From: Bacteroidota bacterium
Lineage (GTDB): Bacteria > Bacteroidota > Bacteroidia > Palsa-965
Assembly (NCBI GenBank): GCA_020402865.1
Contig: JADBYT010000014.1
Location: 19,634 to 83,633, forward strand
Direction of reading: 5' to 3'
Length of the DNA stretch: 64,000 bases
Position numbers and translations under genes: made by a program. The notes below the pieces were generated by a model. That model saw only the letters and a program-made list of their open reading frames with translations, searched no databases and was not told where the DNA came from. Position 1 is the first letter of the stretch. Each line of letters opens with the position of its first letter. Positions 62,298-64,000 of the stretch are shown here, in pieces.

Positions 62298-63775
62298 TGC
62301 GCCTTGTCTTCGCCGGCAGGTTTTTCGGAAAGCGGCCAGGGCGTGGCGGCTTCGGCAATTGCGGTAAGTCCTGCAGCTTTACCCTGCTCCAGCATAAATT
62401 GCCACGCGGCATTACGTTCGTTGGGAATAATGCCGTCGAGTATGGCTTCGCGAATGGCCGTTTTAATTACACCCACTTCGCGGCAGGGGCCGAGCGAAAA
62501 CGCTTTCATAATGTCTTCACCGGTAACCGGTGGCTGCCAGTTGCGGATACGGTCGCGTTCTTCGAGCTCTTTCAGTTTTACACGCACAAGCTCGAAGTTG
62601 CGCAGGTAACGTTTCACGCGCTCTTCCTGCTTCGAGGTAATATCGCTTTCGCAAAGCATCATCAGCGCATCAATATCATCGCCGGCTTCATACAACAAAC
62701 GCCGCACTGCCGAATCGGTGACTTCGGTTTTGCTGAGTACGATGGGACGCAGATGCAGCTGCACAAGTTTCTGCACAAACTTCATACGGTCATTGAGCGG
62801 CAGTTTGAGTGCGGCAAAAATGCCCGGCACCATGCGCGCGCCCCGGTCTTCGTGCCCGTGAAATGTCCAGCCATGGCCGGGTTCAAAACGTTTGGTGGCC
62901 GGCTTGGCAATGTCGTGCAGAATTGCCGCCCAGCGCAGCCACAAATCATCACTACGCTGTGCTACATTATCGAGCACCTGCAAGGTGTGATAGAAATTGT
63001 CTTTATGCGCCTTCCCCTGCACCACATCCACACCCTGAAGTTTTACCATTTCAGGAAAAAACTGATGCAGCAGGCGTGTATCAAAAAGCAATTTGAACCC
63101 CACCGAAGGCACGGGCGCTTTGATAATTTTATTCAGTTCATCGGCAATACGTTCGCGCGAGATAATGCTTAGCCGCGAAGCATTTCGCGCAATGGATGCC
63201 AATGCCTCATCACTGATGCGGTAATTGAGCTGTGTGGCAAAACGTACGGCCCGCATCATACGCAAAGGATCGTCGGAAAACGTAACGTCAGGATCAAGCG
63301 GTGTGCGTATGAGTTTGCGCTCCATATCGGCCACGCCGTCAAACGGATCAATCAATACGCCGTAATTGACTGTATTCAAACTAAAAGCCAGCGCATTGAT
63401 GGTAAAGTCGCGGCGGTTCTGATCGTCTTCAAGCGTACCGTCTTCCACCACCGGCTTGCGCGAGTTACGGTCATACGACTCTTTACGCGCGCCTACAAAC
63501 TCCACCTCGTAATCATCCAGTTTAATTTGCGCCGTACCAAAATTGCGAAACACATTTACTTTTACGCGCAGACGTTTGGCCACCGCTTCTGCCAGCACAA
63601 TTCCCACCGCTTTCAGCGAAGCATCGGGCGACACGGCTACTACGTCAATATCTTTACAGGGTCTTCCGAGCAAGGCATCGCGCACAAAGCCACCTATCAC
63701 ATAGGCATGCAGCCCCAGCCGTGCAGCCTCTTCGGCCACCACAGCAAAAACAGGATGTGTGAGATGCGGATTCAT
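62294..63775 (-). CDS. tRNA nucleotidyltransferase / poly(A) polymerase family with HD domain
   Basis: A 493-residue protein. The head domain has the class II nucleotidyltransferase signature YVIGGFVRDALLGRP (21-35) and D-I-D (38-40), followed by RRDFTINALA near 141. The HD domain has H-D near residue 281 (LHDIAKP) and FHGHEDRGA. Bacteroidota members with this layout usually add or repair CCA on tRNA, but poly(A) polymerase activity cannot be excluded. Coupled by a 4-base overlap with prmC. A -7 box lies 19 bases upstream. Confidence 0.92.
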   Translation of the reverse strand: MNPHLTHPVFAVVAEEAARLGLHAYVIGGFVRDALLGRPCKDIDVVAVSPDASLKAVGIVLAEAVAKRLRVKVNVFRNFGTAQIKLDDYEVEFVGARKESYDRNSRKPVVEDGTLEDDQNRRDFTINALAFSLNTVNYGVLIDPFDGVADMERKLIRTPLDPDVTFSDDPLRMMRAVRFATQLNYRISDEALASIARNASRLSIISRERIADELNKIIKAPVPSVGFKLLFDTRLLHQFFPEMVKLQGVDVVQGKAHKDNFYHTLQVLDNVAQRSDDLWLRWAAILHDIAKPATKRFEPGHGWTFHGHEDRGARMVPGIFAALKLPLNDRMKFVQKLVQLHLRPIVLSKTEVTDSAVRRLLYEAGDDIDALMMLCESDITSKQEERVKRYLRNFELVRVKLKELEERDRIRNWQPPVTGEDIMKAFSLGPCREVGVIKTAIREAILDGIIPNERNAAWQFMLEQGKAAGLTAIAEAATPWPLSEKPAGEDKAQ

Positions 63776-63794
63776 TGTTTGCTTTGCAGGGGTG

Positions 63795-63802
63795 CAAAGG
63801 TA
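63795..63802 (-). promoter_or_regulatory. -7 promoter box of the CCA enzyme-prmC operon
   Basis: TACCTTTG on the minus strand matches TAnnTTTG exactly, 19 bases before the ATG at 63775. Confidence 0.5.
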
Positions 63803-63868
63803 GGATTTTCTCCCGGCTGAAATGCAGGAATGAGTTGACTTCAGCGGTGTGGAAATTGGAAGTTAAAC

Positions 63869-64000
63869 AGTTATGCATCCGGTGGCTTCGATGAACTCAG
63901 CCTCCGGAAGCAACAGGTTCCGGTGATTGAGCTTGTCGAAATCACCATATAGTTATGCATCCGGTGGCTTCGATGAACTTAGCCTCCGGAAGCAACAAGT
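63869..64000. repeat. 82-base tandem repeat at the right edge, containing the palindromic element
   Basis: The unit beginning agttatgcatccggtggc at 63869 recurs at 63951 with few changes, giving a period of 82 bases; the second copy is cut by the window end. Each unit holds ctccgg-type inverted segments, and the first holds ccggtgattgagcttgtcga, the same palindromic element as at 15289-15360 and 17151-17245. The array may continue beyond the window. No gene is seen in it. Confidence 0.75.

Noticed and set aside
63839..64000. Right-edge repeats as a CRISPR array or attachment site
   Set aside because: Only two copies of an 82-base unit in direct succession, with internal palindromes shared with intergenic repeats elsewhere; no integrase or cas gene adjacent within the window.

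Overview
The window is chromosomal DNA from a member of the Bacteroidota. The evidence is two proteins with type IX secretion (Por) sorting tails, a fused CcoN-CcoO oxidase subunit with single-haem CcoP, Bacteroidota-restricted families (DUF4199, CCC-motif membrane protein, the 51 kb conserved protein), very few Shine-Dalgarno sequences, and recurrent TAnnTTTG -7 promoter boxes. Most of the window is moderately GC-rich. Several blocks are clearly more AT-rich (1-7520, the variable parts of hsdS, 33175-34800, 53500-54720) and look horizontally acquired.

Left, 1-14.2 kb, is a defence island. A SIR2-like gene runs off the left edge. Facing away from it is a five-gene AT-rich operon: a TIR protein, a large helical protein with a degenerate NTPase-like region, a protein that appears to be built of tandem SPFH-like modules, a small proline-rich protein and a DUF4407 coiled-coil membrane protein. 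The TIR C-terminus and the N-terminus of the next protein share a short Q-x-I-x-G-Y-[IV]-x-N-Q-N-N motif, the arrangement expected of an amyloid-type signalling pair. I consider this the best candidate for an undescribed system. A type I restriction-modification operon (hsdM-hsdS-GIY-YIG gene-hsdR) follows on the minus strand.

14.4-22.5 kb holds single genes (PLD-like nuclease with zinc ribbons, class 3 lipase, HDAC-superfamily deacetylase, PTPS/QueD homologue) separated by a palindromic repeat whose edges supply the stop codons of flanking genes, plus the remnant of a second deacetylase gene. A PAS histidine kinase and a receiver-CRP fusion regulator stand divergently beside the respiratory cluster.

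22.6-33.1 kb is a cbb3-type cytochrome c oxidase cluster: ccoI, ccoS, ccoNO, ccoQ, ccoP, ccoG, ccoH, a TauE/SafE-like membrane protein and hemN. It covers structural subunits, copper loading, assembly and anaerobic haem synthesis. The kinase/regulator pair next to it is plausibly its redox or oxygen control.

33.2-37.6 kb encodes a 1272-residue polymorphic toxin with an exchangeable nucleotidyltransferase-like C-terminus and its likely immunity protein. From 37.8 to 53.4 kb are housekeeping genes (GT2/DUF4199, 4.5S SRP RNA, GNAT, transaldolase, tsaC, nnr, coaE, dapA, aat, ligA) with small membrane proteins and one T9SS-exported protein. From 53.5 kb to the end are an orphan ParA ATPase, a PKD-repeat T9SS protein, a methionine/sulfur pair (metX divergent from osmC-metZ), a fulvocin-C-like cysteine-rich secreted protein followed by a membrane thioredoxin, prmC, a CCA/poly(A) polymerase, and a tandem repeat at the right edge.

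All family assignments come from reading motifs by eye; no database search was run.
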